Origin: Zea mays
Lineage: Eukaryota > Streptophyta > Magnoliopsida > Poales > Poaceae
DNA: 64,000 nucleotides
Assembly: GCF_902167145.1 (NCBI RefSeq)
Contig: NC_050098.1
Location: forward strand, 133,064,207 to 133,128,206
Direction of reading: 5' to 3'
This document shows, in pieces, positions 32,135 through 44,425 of this stretch. Within the stretch, counting starts at the first letter, position 1. Every line of letters begins with the position of its first letter. Both the position numbers and the translations under genes were made by a program. The notes under the pieces were generated by a model. The model saw nothing but the letters and a program-made list of their open reading frames with translations. It searched no databases and had not been told where the DNA came from.

Positions 32135-32968
32135 ACATTAAATGCGCGCCTGCGCGCGCAGAGGAGCAGGGCACGCGCGGGTGGCACACCGGACAGCCTA
32201 CAGGGCCTGTCCGGTGCACCACCGGACAGCCAGGCGGGCCCACAAGACAGAGCTCCAACGGTCGGAACCCAACAACCGGGTGATGTGGCTGGCGCACCGG
32301 ACAGTGGCTGGCACACCGGACAGTGTCTGGTGGCGCACCGGACTGTCCGGTGCACCCGTCGACAGCAGCCTCCACCAACGGTCAAGTTTGGTGGTTGGGG
32401 CTATAAATACCCCAACCACCCCCACATTCAAGTCATCAAAGTTTTCCACCTTCCAACTACTTACAAGAGCTCTAGCATTCAATTCTAGACACAACCAAAT
32501 AGATCAAATCCTCTCCCAATTCCACACAAAGCTCTAGTGATTAGAGAGAGAGATTTGTTGTGTTCTTTTGAGCTCTTGCGCTTGGATTGCTTCTTTCTCT
32601 CATTCTTTCTTGCGATCAACTCAATTGTAACCGAGGCAAGAGACACCAATTGTGTGGTGGTCCTTGTGGGGAAGTTTGGTTCCCGTTTGATTGAGAAGAG
32701 AAGCTCACTCGGTCCGAGGGACCGTTTGAGAGAGGGAAAGGGTTGAAAGAGACCCGGTTTTTGTGACCACCTAACCGGGGAGTAGGTTTGCGAGAACCAA
32801 ACCTCGGTAAAACAAATCCTTGTGTCTCACTTCTTATTCGCTCACGATTTGTTTTGCGCCCTCTCTCTCGGACTCGTTCTTATTTCTAACGCTAACCCGG
32901 CTTGTAGTTGTGATTAAGTTTATTAATTTCAGATTCTCCCTATTCACCCCCCCTCTAGGCGACTTTCA
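32135..32968 (+). repeat. 5' LTR of copia A, second part
   Basis: This resumes at ACATTAAATGCGCG, matching 40206 onward in the 3' LTR, and ends at GGCGACTTTCA. The TATA box CTATAAATA is at 32401-32409. Palindromes cluster at 32188-32360. ORFs in this block on either strand are LTR artefacts. Confidence 0.9.
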
Positions 32969-32969
32969 A

Positions 32970-32983
32970 TTGGTATCGGAGCT
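32970..32983 (+). promoter_or_regulatory. Primer-binding site of copia A
   Basis: TTGGTATCGGAGCT follows the LTR end after one base. It differs by one base from the common TGGTATCAGAGC methionine-tRNA site. Confidence 0.85.
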
Positions 32984-33016
32984 CGGTGCTTCATTAGAGC
33001 CTAACCGCTCGAAGTG

Positions 33017-35647
33017 ATGTCGGGAGATCACGCCAAGAAGGAGATGGTGACCGGTGAGAAGCCCGCTACAAGCCACGGGAAGGCTCCATCGGGAGAGTCC
33101 TACAACAAAGGGAAGGGGAAGGAAAAGGAATCCCCTTCACACAAGTCGCGTCGGAGCAGTGATAATAAGAAGAAGATGAGGAAGGTGGTCTACTACGAGA
33201 CCGACACCTCGTCGCCATCCACCTCCGGCTCCGACACGTCGTCCGTAACTTCTAAGTGCCATGAGCGCAAGAAGTTTAGTAAGATTCCCCTACGCTATCC
33301 CCGCATTCCTAAACATACGCCTTTACTTTCCGTCCCATTAGGCAAACCACCAACGTTTGATGGTGAGGATTATGCTAGATGGAGTGATTTGATGCGATAT
33401 CACCTAACCTCACTCCACAAAAGTATATGGGATGTTATTGAGTTTGGTGTACAGGTACCATCCGTAGGGGATGAAGATTATGTTGAGGATGAAGTGGCCC
33501 AAATCCAACACTTCAACTCCCAAGCCACAACTATACTCCTCGCCTCTCTAAATCGAGAGGAGTATAACAAGGTGCAAGGGTTGAAAAGTGCTAAGGAGAT
33601 TTGGGACATGCTAAAGACCGCGCACGAAGGAGACGAGGTGACCAAGATCACCAAGCGGGAGACGATCGAGGGGGAGCTCGGTCGTTTCCGACTTCGCCAA
33701 GGGGAGGAGCCATAAGACATGTACAACCGGCTCAAGACCTTGGTGAACCAAGTGCGCAACCTCGGGAGCAAAAAATGGGATGACCACGAAATGGTTAAGG
33801 TTATTCTAAGATCACTTGTTTTCCTTAACCCTACTCAAGTTCAATTAATTCGTGGCAATCCTAGATATACACTAATGACTCCCGAGGAAGTAATCGGGAA
33901 TTTTGTGAGCTTTGAACTGATGATCAAAGGCTCAAAGAAGATCAACGAGCTAGATGGCCCCTCCACGTCCGAAGCACAACCGGTCGCATTCAAGGCGACG
34001 GAGGAGAAGAAGGAGGAGTCTACATCAAGTAGACAATCAATCGACGCCTCAAAGCTCGACAATGAGGAGATGGCGCTCATCATCAAGAGCTTCTGCCAAA
34101 TCCTCAAGCAAAGGAGGGGGAAAGATTACAAGCCCCGCTCCAAGAAAGTGTGCTACAAATGTGGTAAGCCCGGTCATTTTATTGCAAAATGTCCATTATC
34201 TAGTGATAGTGACAGGGGCGACGACAAGAAGGGGAGAAGAAAGGAGAAGAAGAGGTACTACAAGAAGAAGGGCGGCGATGCCCATGTTTGCCGGGAGTGG
34301 GACTCCGATGAAAGCTCCACCGACTCCTCCGACGAGGACGCCGCAAACATCACCGTCACCAAGGGTCTTCTCTTCCCCAACGTCGGCCACAAGTGCCTCA
34401 TGGCAAAGGATGGCAAAAGGAAGAAGGTAAAATCAAGATCCTCCACCAAATATGAAACCTCTAGCGATGAGGATAATGCTAGTAATGAGGAGGATAACTT
34501 GCGCATTCTTTTTGCCAACCTAAACATGCAACAAAAAGAAAAAATAAATGAATTGATTAGTGCTATTCATGAGAAGGATGATCTCTTGGACACCCAAGAG
34601 GACTTCCTTATTAAAGAAAATAAGAAGCATGTTAAGGTTAAAAATGCCTACGCTCTAGAAGTAGAAAAATGTGAAAAACTATCTAGTGAGCTAAGCACTT
34701 GCCATGAGACTATTGACAACCTTAGAAATGAGAATGCTAGTTTAATTGCTAAGGTTGATTCAAATGTTTGTGATGTTTCAATTCCCAATCTTAGAAATGA
34801 TAATGTTGATTTGCTTGCTAAGATTGAAGAATTGAGCATTTCTCTTGATAGCCTTAGGAATGAAAATGAAAAATTGCTTGCTAAGGCTAAAGAATTAGAT
34901 GTTTGCAATGCTTCCATTTCCGACCTTAGAAGTAAAAATGATATATTGCATGCTAAGGTTGTAGAATTCAAATCTTGCAAACCCTCTACCTCTACCATTG
35001 AACATACTTCCATTTGTACTAGATGTAGAGACATTAATGTTGATGCTATCCATGATCACCTAGCTTTAATTAAGAAACAAAATGATCACATAGCTCAACT
35101 TAATGCTAAAATCAATGAGCATGACTTAGAAAATGAAAATTTTAAATTTGTTAGAAGCATGCTCTATAGTGGGAGACGCCCGGGGATAAAGGATGGCATT
35201 GGCTTCCAAAAGGGGGACAATGTCAAACTTAATGCCCCTCCTAAAAGATTATCTAATTTTGTTAAGGGCAAGGCTCCCATGCCTTAGGATAACGAGGGTT
35301 ACATTTTGTACCCTGCCGGTTATCCCGAGAGCAAAATTAGGAGAATTCATTCTAGGAAGTCTCACTCTGGCCCTAAACATGCTTTTATGTATAAGACATC
35401 TAGCTCTAGGCAATCAACCCGTGCTAAATTTCCTAAGAAGAAAACTCCTAATGCATCAAATGAACCTAGCATCTCATTTAAGACTTTTGATGCATCCTAT
35501 GTGTTAACTAACAAATCCGGCAAGGTAGTTGCCAAGTATGTTGGGGGCAAACACAAGGGATCAAAGACTTGTGTTTGGGTACCCAAAGTTCTTGTATCTA
35601 ATGCCAAAGGACCCAAAACCATTTGGGTACCTAAAGTCAAGAACTAA
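33017..35647 (+). pseudogene. Copia A gag
   Basis: One reading frame of about 877 codons runs from the ATG at 33017 to TAA 35645-35647. It is interrupted only by TAA at 33713-33715 and TAG at 35285-35287, both explicable as CAA/CAG-to-stop changes. It has a basic N-terminus, a UBN2/DUF4219-like core (LGKPPTFDGEDYARW, SAKEIWDMLK), a zinc knuckle CYKCGKPGHFIAKC near codon 379, and an acidic stretch. A long coiled coil (34500-35130) contains several similar ~30-residue units around LRNEN/LLAK. The C-terminal WVPKV repeats are typical of Sirevirus gag. It would package RNA if repaired by readthrough. Confidence 0.88.
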
Positions 35648-35661
35648 ACTTGTTTTTGTAG

Positions 35662-38600
35662 GTTTATGCATCTGAGGGCTCAAGTTGGATCATCGATAGC
35701 GGGTGCACAAACCACATGACAGGGGAGAAGAAGATGTTCTCCTCCTATGAGAAAAACCAAGATCCCCAACGAGCTATTACATTCGGGGATGGAAATCAAG
35801 GTTTGGTCAAAGGATTGGGTAAAATTGCTATATCTTCTGACCACTCAATTTCCAATGTTTTTCTTGTAGATTCTTTAGATTACAATTTGCTTTCCGTATC
35901 TCAATTATGCAAAATGGGCTACAACTGTCTTTTCACAGATGTAGGTGTTACTGTCTTTAGAAGGAGTGATGATTCAATAGCATTTAAGGGAGTGTTAGAG
36001 GGTCAGCTATACTTAGTAGATTTTGATAGAGCTGAACTCGACACTTGCTTAATTGCTAAGACCAACATGGGCTGGCTCTGGCATCGCCGACTAGCACATG
36101 TTGGAATGAAGAATCTTCACAAGCTTCTAAAGGGAGAACACGTTTTGGGACTAACAAATGTTCATTTTGAGAAAGACAGGATTTGTAGCGCATGTCAGGC
36201 AGGGAAGCAAGTTGGTGCTCATCATCCACATAAGAACATCATGACGACTAACAGACCACTCGAGCTCCTACACATGGACCTATTCGGCCTGATAGCTTAC
36301 ATGAGCATCGGCAGGAGTAAGTACTGTCTAGTTATTGTGGATGATTATTCTCGCTTCACTTGGGTGTTCTTTTTGCAGGAAAAATCTCATACCCAAGAAA
36401 CCTTAAAAGGATTCTTGAGACGGGCTCAAAATGAGTTCGGCTTAAGGATCAAGAAAATTAGAAGCGACAACGGGACGGAGTTCAAGAACTCTCAAGTTGA
36501 AGGCTTCCTTGAAGAGGAGGGCATCAAGCATGAGTTCTCTTCTCCGTACACCCCACAACAAAATGGTGTAGTGGAGAGGAAGAATAGAACTCTATTGGAC
36601 ATGGCAAGAACCATGCTTGATGAATACAAGACTTCGGATCGGTTTTGGGCCGAGGCGGTCAACACCGCCTGCTACGCCATCAACCGGTTGTATCTACACC
36701 GAATCCTCAAGAAGACATCATACGAACTCCTAACTGGTAAAAAGCCCAATATTTCATATTTTAGAGTCTTTGGTAGCAAATGCTTTATTCTTGTTAAAAG
36801 AGGTAGAAAATCTAAATTTGCTCCTAAGACTGTAGAAGGCTTTTTACTAGGATATGATTCAAACACAAGGACATATAGAGTCTTTAACAAGTCCTCAGGA
36901 CTAGTTGAAGTTTCTTGTGACGTTGTGTTTGATGAGACTAATGGCTCTCAAGTAGAGCAAGCTGATCTTGATGAGATAGGTGATGAAGAGGCTCCGTGCA
37001 TCGCGCTTAGGAACATGTCCATTGGGGATGTGTGTCCTAAGGAAACCGAAGAGCCTCCAAATGCACAAGATCAACCATCCTCCTCCACGCAAGCATCTCC
37101 ACCAACTCAAAATGAGGATGAAGCGCAAGTTGATGAAGGAGAAGATCAAAGAGATGAGCCACCTCAAGATGGCGGCAATGATCAAGGGGGAGATGCAAAT
37201 GATCATGACAAGGAGGATGAAGAACCGAGGCCGCCACACCCAAGAGTCCACCAAGCAATCCAACGAGATCACCCCGTCGACACCATCCTCGGCGACATTC
37301 ATAAGGGGGTAACCACTAGATCTCGTGTTGCACATTTTTGTGAGCATTACTCTTTTGTTTCCTCTATTGAGCCACACAGGGTAGAGGAAGCACTAAAAGA
37401 TTCGGATTAGGTAGTGGCGATGCAAGAGGAGCTCAACAACTTCACTAGGAATGAGGTATGGCATTTGGTTCCATGTCCTAATCAAAATGTTGTAGGAACC
37501 AAGTGGGTGTTCCACAACAAGCAAGACGAGCATGGTGTGGTGACAAGGAACAAAGCCTGACTTGTGGCCAAAGGATATTCACAAGTCGAAGGTTTGGATT
37601 TCGGTGAAACATATGCACCCATAGCTAGGCTTGAGTCAATTCGTATATTACTTGCCTATGCTACTTACCATGGCTTTAAGCTTTACCAAATGGACGTGAA
37701 AAGTGCCTTCCTCAATGGACCAATCAAGGAAGAGGTCTATGTTGAGCAACCTCCCGGCTTTGAAGATAGTGAGTACTCTAACCATGTTTATAAACTCTCT
37801 AAGGCGCTTTATGGGCTCAAGCAAGCCCCAAGAGCATGGTATGAATGCCTAAGAGATTTTCTTATCACTAATGGCTTCAAAGTCGGAAAAGTCGATCCTA
37901 CTTTATTTACAAAAACTCTTGACAATGATTTGTTCGTATGCCAAATTTATGTTGATGATATTATATTTGGGTCTACTAACGAATCTACTTGTGAGGAATT
38001 TAGTAGGATCATGACACAAAAATTTGAGATGTCTATGATGGGGGAGTTGAAGTACTTCTTAGGATTTCAAGTGAAGCAACTTCAAGAGGGCACCTTCATT
38101 AACCAAACGAAGTATATTCAAGACATTTTAAACAAGTTTGGGATGAAGGATGCCAAGCCCATCAAGACACCCATGGGAACAAATGGGCATCTCGACCTCG
38201 ACACGGGAGGTAAATCCGTCGATCAAAAGGTATATCGGTCGATGATAGGTTCTTTACTATACTTATGTGCATCTCGACCGGATATTATGCTTTCCGTATG
38301 CATGTGTGCAAGATTCCAAGCCGACCCTAAGGAAGCTCACCTTACGGCCGTAAAATGAATCTTGAGATATTTAGTTTATACTCCTAAGTTTGGGCTTTGG
38401 TATCCTAGGGGATCCACATTTGATTTAATTGGTTATTCGGATGCCGATTGGGCAGGGTGTAAAATTAATAGAAAGAGCACATCGGGGACTTGCCAGTTCT
38501 TGGGAAGATCCTTGGTGTCTTGGGCTTCAAAGAAGCAAAATTCCGTAGCTCTTTCTACCGCCGAAGCCGAGTATATTGCCGTAGGCCATTGTTGCGCGCA

Positions 38601-38901
38601 ACTACTTTGGATGAGGCAAACCCTTAGGGACTATGGTTACAAATTAACCAAAGTTCCTCTTCTATGTGATAATGATAGTGCAATCCGCATGGCGGATAAT
38701 CCCGTTGAGCATAGCCGCACTAAACACATAGCCATTCGGTATCATTTCTTAAGGGATCACCAACAAAAGGGAGATATCGAGATTGCATATATCAACACTA
38801 AAGATCAATTAGCCGATATCTTTACCAAGCCACTAGATGAACAAACCTTTAACAAACTTAGGCATGAGCTAAATATTCTTGATTCTAGGAATTTCTTTTG
38901 A
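35662..38901 (+). pseudogene. Copia A pol (protease, integrase, RT, RNase H)
   Basis: One frame runs from just after the gag stop to TGA at 38899-38901, in a different frame from gag. In order: protease (WIIDSGCTNHM, ~35690), integrase zinc region and core (LLHMDLFG, RSDNGTEF, QQNGVVERKN, 36060-36600), a variable hydrophilic linker, RT (YVDDIIFGS, ~37950), RNase H (YSDADWAGC, AEAEYIA, CDNDSA, 38430-38690). Three stops interrupt it: TAG 37408-37410, TGA 37558-37560 and TGA 38356-38358. At each site copia B or the remnant at 1-1591 has a tryptophan or arginine codon, so each is a single transition. No frameshift is visible. Confidence 0.9.
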
Positions 38902-39702
38902 TGTTTTGCACACATAGCTCATTATTATACCTTTGATCATATCTCTTTTATATATGCTATGACTAATGTGTTTTCAAGTGGATTTCAAACCAAGTCATAG
39001 GTGTATTGAAAGGGAATTGGAGTCTTCGGCGAAGACAAAGGCTTCCACTCCACTCCATCAACTCATCCTTCGCCGTCGCTCCGAGCATCTCTCCAACTTT
39101 GGTATAATCTTCACTCACATTTCGTTTGCCAAAGGAGGAGAAAGTAGTTACAAGGGCTTATATTTCACTCAAAGTATCCGTTTTTGGCGATTCGTGCCAA
39201 AGGGGGAGAAAGTATTAGCCCAAAGCAAAAGGACCGCACCACCACCCTTATTTTAAAAGAAATTTTCAAATTGGTATTCTATTATGTTCAAAAGGGGGAG
39301 AGAGTAGCACCTTTTAAAATTGGTATCTTAAAACCCTCTTGAACACTAAGAGGAGAATTTATTGAGGGGGAGTTTTGATTAGTCAAAGGAAAAGCATTTG
39401 TAACAAGGGGAGAAAATTTCAAATCTTGAAAATGCTTCGCAAAATCTTATTCATTTACCTTTGACTATTTGCAAAAGGACTTTGGAAAGGATTTACAAAA
39501 AGAATTTGCAAAAACAAAACATGTGGTGCAAGCATGGTCCAAAATATTAAAATAAAGAAACAATCCATGCAAATCCTATGAGTATTTATATTGGCTCAAA
39601 TCTAAGCAACCTTTGCACTTGCAATTATGCAAACTAGTTCAATTATTCACTTCTATGTTTGCTTTGGTTTGTGTTGGCATCAATCACCAAAAAGGGGGAG
39701 AT
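38902..39702 (+). other. 3' non-coding region of copia A with repeated polypurine tracts
   Basis: Between pol and the 3' LTR there are several copies of AAAGGGGGAG or similar: about 39200, 39290, 39366, 39405 and, directly before the LTR, 39690-39701. Multiple polypurine tracts are a known Sirevirus trait. A TGAAAGGGAATT word at 39007-39018 mimics the LTR start. No gene is credible here. Confidence 0.75.
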
Positions 39703-41021
39703 TGAAAGGGAATTAGGCTTACACCTATTTCCTAATTGATTTTGGTGGTTGAATTGCCCAACACAAATAATTGGACTAACTAGTTTGCTCTAGTCTATAA
39801 AGTTCTACAGGTGCCAAAGGTTCACAATAAGCCAATAAAAAGACCAAGAAAAGGGTTCAAACAAAGAGAGCAAGGGACAACCGAATTGTGCCCTGGTCTG
39901 GCGCACCGGACTGTCCGGTGCACCACCGGACAATGTCCGGTACTCCAGGGAACTCCAAGCTGAACTCAACACCTTCGGGAATTCCCAAAGGCGCTCCGCT
40001 ATAATTCACCAGACTGTCTGATGCACCACCGGACAGTGTCCGGTGCCCCAAGGGAGAGCGACTCTGAACTCGCCAGCTTCGGGAATCCGCTCCGCTATAA
40101 TTCACCGGACTGTCCGGTGAGTCACCGGACAGTGTCCGGTGCACACCGGACTGTCCAGTGTGACAGCGGAGCAATGACTACTTCACGCACAACGGTCGAC
40201 TGCAACGCATTAAATGCGCGCCTGTGCACGCAGAGGAGCAGGGCACGCGCGGGTGGCACACCGGACAGCCTACAGGGCCTGTCCGGTGCACCACCGGACA
40301 GCCAGGCGGGCCCACAAGACAGAGCTCCAACGGTCGGAACCCAACGGCCGGGTGACGTGGCTGGCGCACCGGACAGTGTCCGGTGGTGCACCAGACTGTC
40401 CGGTGCGCCCATCGACAGCAGCCTCCACCAACGGTCAAGTTTGGTGGTTGGGGCTATAAATACCCCAACCACCCCCACATTCAAGTCATCCAAGTTTTCC
40501 ACCTTCCAACTACTTACAAGAGCTCTAGCATTCAATTCTAGACACAACCAAATAGATCAAATCCTCTCCCAATTCCACACAAAGCTCTAGTGATTAGAGA
40601 GAGAGATTTGTTGTGTTCTTTTGAGCTCTTGCGCTTGGATTGCTTCTTTCTCTCATTCTTTCTTACGATCAACTCAATTGTAACCGAGGCAAGAGACACC
40701 AATTGTGTGGTGGTCCTTGCGGGGAAGTTTGGTTCCCGTTTGATTGAGAAGAGAAGCTCACTCGGTCCGAGGTACCGTTTGAGAGAGGGAAAGGGTTGAA
40801 AGAGACCCGGTCTTTGTGACCACCTCAACGGGGAGTAGGTTTGCGAGAACCGAACCTCGGTAAAACAAATCCTTGTGTCTCACTTCTTATTCGCTCACGA
40901 TTTGTTTTGCGCCCTCTCTCTTGGACTCGTTCTTATTTCTAACGCTAACTCGGCTTGTAGTTGTGATTAAGTTTGTTAATATCAGATTCGCCCTATTCAC
41001 CACCCCTCTAGGCGACTTTCA
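39703..41021 (+). repeat. 3' LTR of copia A
   Basis: 1319 bp, uninterrupted. The TATA box CTATAAATA is at 40454-40462. CCGGACTGTCCGG-type palindromes lie at 39902-39945, 40030-40045, 40104-40160 and 40257-40412. It is followed by the AAATG duplication at 41022-41026. Confidence 0.92.
39898..40412. repeat. Palindrome array in the copia A LTR
   Basis: Around a dozen copies of CACCGGACTGTCCGGTG or the half-shifted CACCGGACAGTGTCCGGTG lie upstream of the TATA box. Such palindromic arrays in the LTR promoter region are characteristic of Sireviruses. They could be protein-binding or hairpin-forming sites. Confidence 0.8.
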
Positions 41022-43662
41022 AAATGCTCATCACAGCAAGAACCTGATGACCACATCAAGACCCCTGGAGCTGCTGCATATGGACCTCTTCGGACCCGTC
41101 GCCTACCTTAGCATCGGGGGAAGTAAGTATGGTTTAGTAATTGTTGATGATTTTTCCCGCTTCACTTGGGTATTCTTTTTGCAGGATAAAACAGAAACCC
41201 AAGGGACCCTCAAGCGCTTCCTAAGAAGAGCTCAAAATGAGTTTGAGCTCAAAGTCAAAAATATAAGGAGCGACAATGGGTCCGAGTTCAAGAACCTTCA
41301 AGTGGAGGAATACCTTGAGGAGGAAGGAATCAAGCACGAGTTCTCCGCTCCCTACACACCACAACAAAACGGTGTGGTAGAGAGGAAGAATAGGACACTC
41401 ATAGACATGGCAAGGACGATGCTTGGAGAGTTCAAGACGCCCGAGCGGTTTTGGTCGGAAGCCGTGAACACGGCTTGCCACGCCATAAACCAGGTCTACC
41501 TTCATCGCCTCCTCAAGAAGACTTCGTATAAGCTTCTAACTGGTAGCAAACCCAATGTTTCATACTTTCGTGTATTTGGGAGTAAATGCTACATTCTAGT
41601 GAAGAAAGGTAGGAATTCCAAGTTTGCTCCCAAAGATGTAGAAGGGTTTTTGTTAGGTTATGACTCAAATACAAAGGCGTATAGGGTCTTCAACAAATCA
41701 TCGGGTTTGGTTGAAGTCTCTAGCGACGTTTTATTTTATGAGACTAATGGCTCTCCAAGAGAGCAAGTTGTTGATCTTGATGATGTAGATGAAGAAGACG
41801 TTCCAACAACCACAATACGCACCATGGCAATTGGAGATGTGCGGCCATAGAAACAAAAAGAGCAAGATAAACCTTCTTCCTCAACAATGGTGCAACCCCC
41901 AACTCAAGACGATGAACAGGTTCATCAAGAAGAGGCGTGTGATCAAGAAGGAGCACAAGATGATCATGTTATGGAGAAAGAAGCACAACATGCCCCTCCA
42001 ACTCAAGTTCGAGCGACGATTCAAAGGAATCATCCCGTCGACCAGATATTGGGTGATATTAGCAAGGGAGTAACTACTCGCTCTAGATTAGTTAATTTTT
42101 GTGAGCATTACTCTTTTGTCTCTTCTATTGGGCCTTTCAGAGTAGAAGAGGCCTTGCTAGATCCGGACTGGGTGTTGGTCATGCAGGAGGAGCTCAACAA
42201 TTTCAAGAGAAATGAAGTTTGGACACTGGTGCCACGTCCCAAGCAAAACGTTGTGGGAACCAAGTGGGTGTTTCGCAACAAACAGGACGAGCACGGGGTG
42301 GTGACAAGGAACAAAGCACGACTTATGGCAAAAGGTTATGCCCAAGTCGCAGGTTTGGACTTTGAGGAGACTTTTGCTCCTGTGGCTAGGCTAGAGTCAA
42401 TTCGCATATTGTTAGCCTATGCCGCTCACCATTCTTTCAGGTTGTTCCAAATGGATGTGAAGAGCGCTTTCCTCAACGGGCCAATCAAGGAGGAGGTGTA
42501 CGTAGAGCAACCCCCTGGCTTTGAGGATGAACGGTACCCCAACCACGTGTGTAAGCTCTCTAAGGCGCTCTATGGACTTAAGCAAGCCCCAAGAGCATGG
42601 TATGAATGCCTTAGAGACTTTTTAATTGCTAATGCTTTCAAGGTTGGGAAAGCCGATCCAACTTTATTCACTAAGACTTGTGATGGTGACTTATTTGTGT
42701 GCCAAATTTATGTCGATGACATAATATTTGGTTCAACTAACCAAAAGTCTTGTGAAGAGTTTAGCAGGGTGATGACTCAAAAGTTTGAAATGTCGATGAT
42801 GGGTGATTTGAACTACTTCCTTGGGTTCCAAGTGAAGCAACTCAAGGACGGCACTTTCATCTCCCAAACAAAGTACACGCAAGACTTGATCAAACAGTTT
42901 GGGATGAAGGACGCCAAGCCCGCAAAGACTCCAATGGGAACTGACGGACACGTCGACCTCAACAAAGGAGGTAAGTCCGTTGATCAAAAAGCATACCGGT
43001 CTATGATAGGTTCCTTGCTTTACTTATATGCTAGTAGACCAGATAGTATGCTTAGTGTATGCATGTGTGCTAGATTTCAATCCGATCCAAGGGAGTGTCA
43101 CTTAGTGGCCGTGAAGCGAATTCTTAGATATTTAGTCGCTACGCCTTGCTTCGGGATCTGGTATCCAAAGGGGTCTACCTTTGACTTAATTGGATATTCA
43201 GACTCCGATTATGCCGGATGTAAGGTTGATAGGAAGAGTACATTAGGGACATGCCAATTCTTAGGAAGGTCCCTGGTGTCTTGGAGCTCTAAGAAACAAA
43301 CTTCCGTTGCCCTATCCACCGCTGAGGCCGAGTATGTTGCCGCAGGACAGTGTTGCGCGCAACTACTTTGGATGAGGCAAACCCTCATGGACATTGGCTA
43401 CAATCTGAGCAAAGTCCCACTCCTATGTGATAATGAGAGTGCTATCCGCATGGCGGATAATCCTGTTGAACACAGCCGCACAAAGCACATAGACATCTGG
43501 CATCACTTTTTGAGAGACCACCAGCAAAAGGGAGATATCGAAGTGTTTTATGTTAGCACCGAGAACCAGCTAGCCGATATCTTTACCAAGCCTCTAGATG
43601 AGTCAACCTTTTGCAGGCTGCGTAGTGAGCTAAATGTCTTAGATTCGCGGAACTTGGATTGA
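41022..43662 (+). pseudogene. Copia B pol, C-terminal part (integrase core, RT, RNase H)
   Basis: After the AAATG duplication the B frame resumes at 41027 with the integrase core (LLHMDLFGP, RSDNGSEF, QQNGVVERKN). RT follows (YVDDIIFGS, ~42710), then RNase H ([22 protein letters not shown]), ending TGA 43660-43662. The only break in this part is TAG at 41848-41850, inside the hydrophilic linker. The ORF beginning at 40873 only appears longer because it starts in the LTR of copia A; its first 50 codons are not part of the gene. Confidence 0.88.
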
Positions 43663-44425
43663 TTTATAGCATACATGTGTTTTATGCCTTTGATCATGTC
43701 CTTTATGCATATTGTTGTTTATTTATGGTGCTCAAGTTGTACAAGCAATCCCCGGACATCACAAGTCCATTTGCAAGTGATGCACTTATTTCGGGGGAGG
43801 CATGCTACAACTTGACACTTTGAGACTAACCTTGTGTTTGAGTTTACTTGTTTAGTCTCAAAAGTAGATTGAAAGGGAAAGGTGGACTTGGACCATGAAA
43901 GACTTCCACTGCACTCCGATGAGAGGGTAACTTACTCCAAGTTCATCTCCATACTCTTATTGCCTTTTATTCTTATTTGAAGATTTTGGTGAGGCAATGG
44001 GGTTTAAAGGCCAAAAATAATCCCGTTTTGGTGTTTGATGCCAAAGGGGGAGAAATTAAGGCCAAAGCAAGAAATGGATCAGCTACCACTTGAGAATTTT
44101 GAAAATAGTAGAGTTAGAGCTTTTGTTTTGTCAAAATATTCTTATGGTCTCTTGTGGGGAAAATGTTTGATTATGAAAAAGGGGGAGTTTTTGAATCTTT
44201 GATCAATTTCTCTTGGAATACCTCTCTCTATGCCTCAACAAGTGAATTCGACTTAGAGATAGGAAATTGAGTTTGATTTGCAAAAACAAATCAAGTGGTG
44301 GCAAAGGATGATCCAAATATACCAAATTTGAATCAAAAACAATTCTTGTTTACATTTGCATTGATGTTGCACTTCTATGTGTTGATTTTTGTTGTGTTGG
44401 CATAAATCACCAAAAAGGGGGAGAT
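43663..44425 (+). other. 3' non-coding region of copia B with repeated polypurine tracts
   Basis: AAAGGGGGAG-type tracts occur at about 44043, 44181 and directly before the LTR at 44414-44424. The LTR-start-like word TGAAAGGGAAA occurs at 43870-43880. The layout parallels that of copia A. Confidence 0.75.

Larger units (their letters stand above)
24210..41021 (+). mobile_element. Copia A: Opie-like Sirevirus, split by gypsy G
   Basis: It begins TGAAAGGGAATTAGG at 24210 and ends GGCGACTTTCA at 41021, flanked by AAATG on both sides. The 5' LTR is in two parts (24210-24650 and 32135-32968) because gypsy G inserted in it. A primer-binding site, gag (33017-35647), pol (35662-38901), a ~800-bp 3' non-coding region and an intact 3' LTR (39703-41021) follow. 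This is a nearly complete Sirevirus with only five premature stops and no frameshift that I can see, so it is fairly young. Confidence 0.92.

Noticed and set aside
39898..40412. Regularly repeated palindromes that could suggest a CRISPR-like array
   Set aside because: Spacing is irregular, the repeats are inside an LTR, and the same arrays occur in several LTR copies of a plant retroelement.
40873..41850. 325-aa ORF apparently starting at 40873
   Set aside because: Its first ~50 codons are the end of the copia A LTR read in frame by chance. The true gene is the resumed pol of copia B from 41027.
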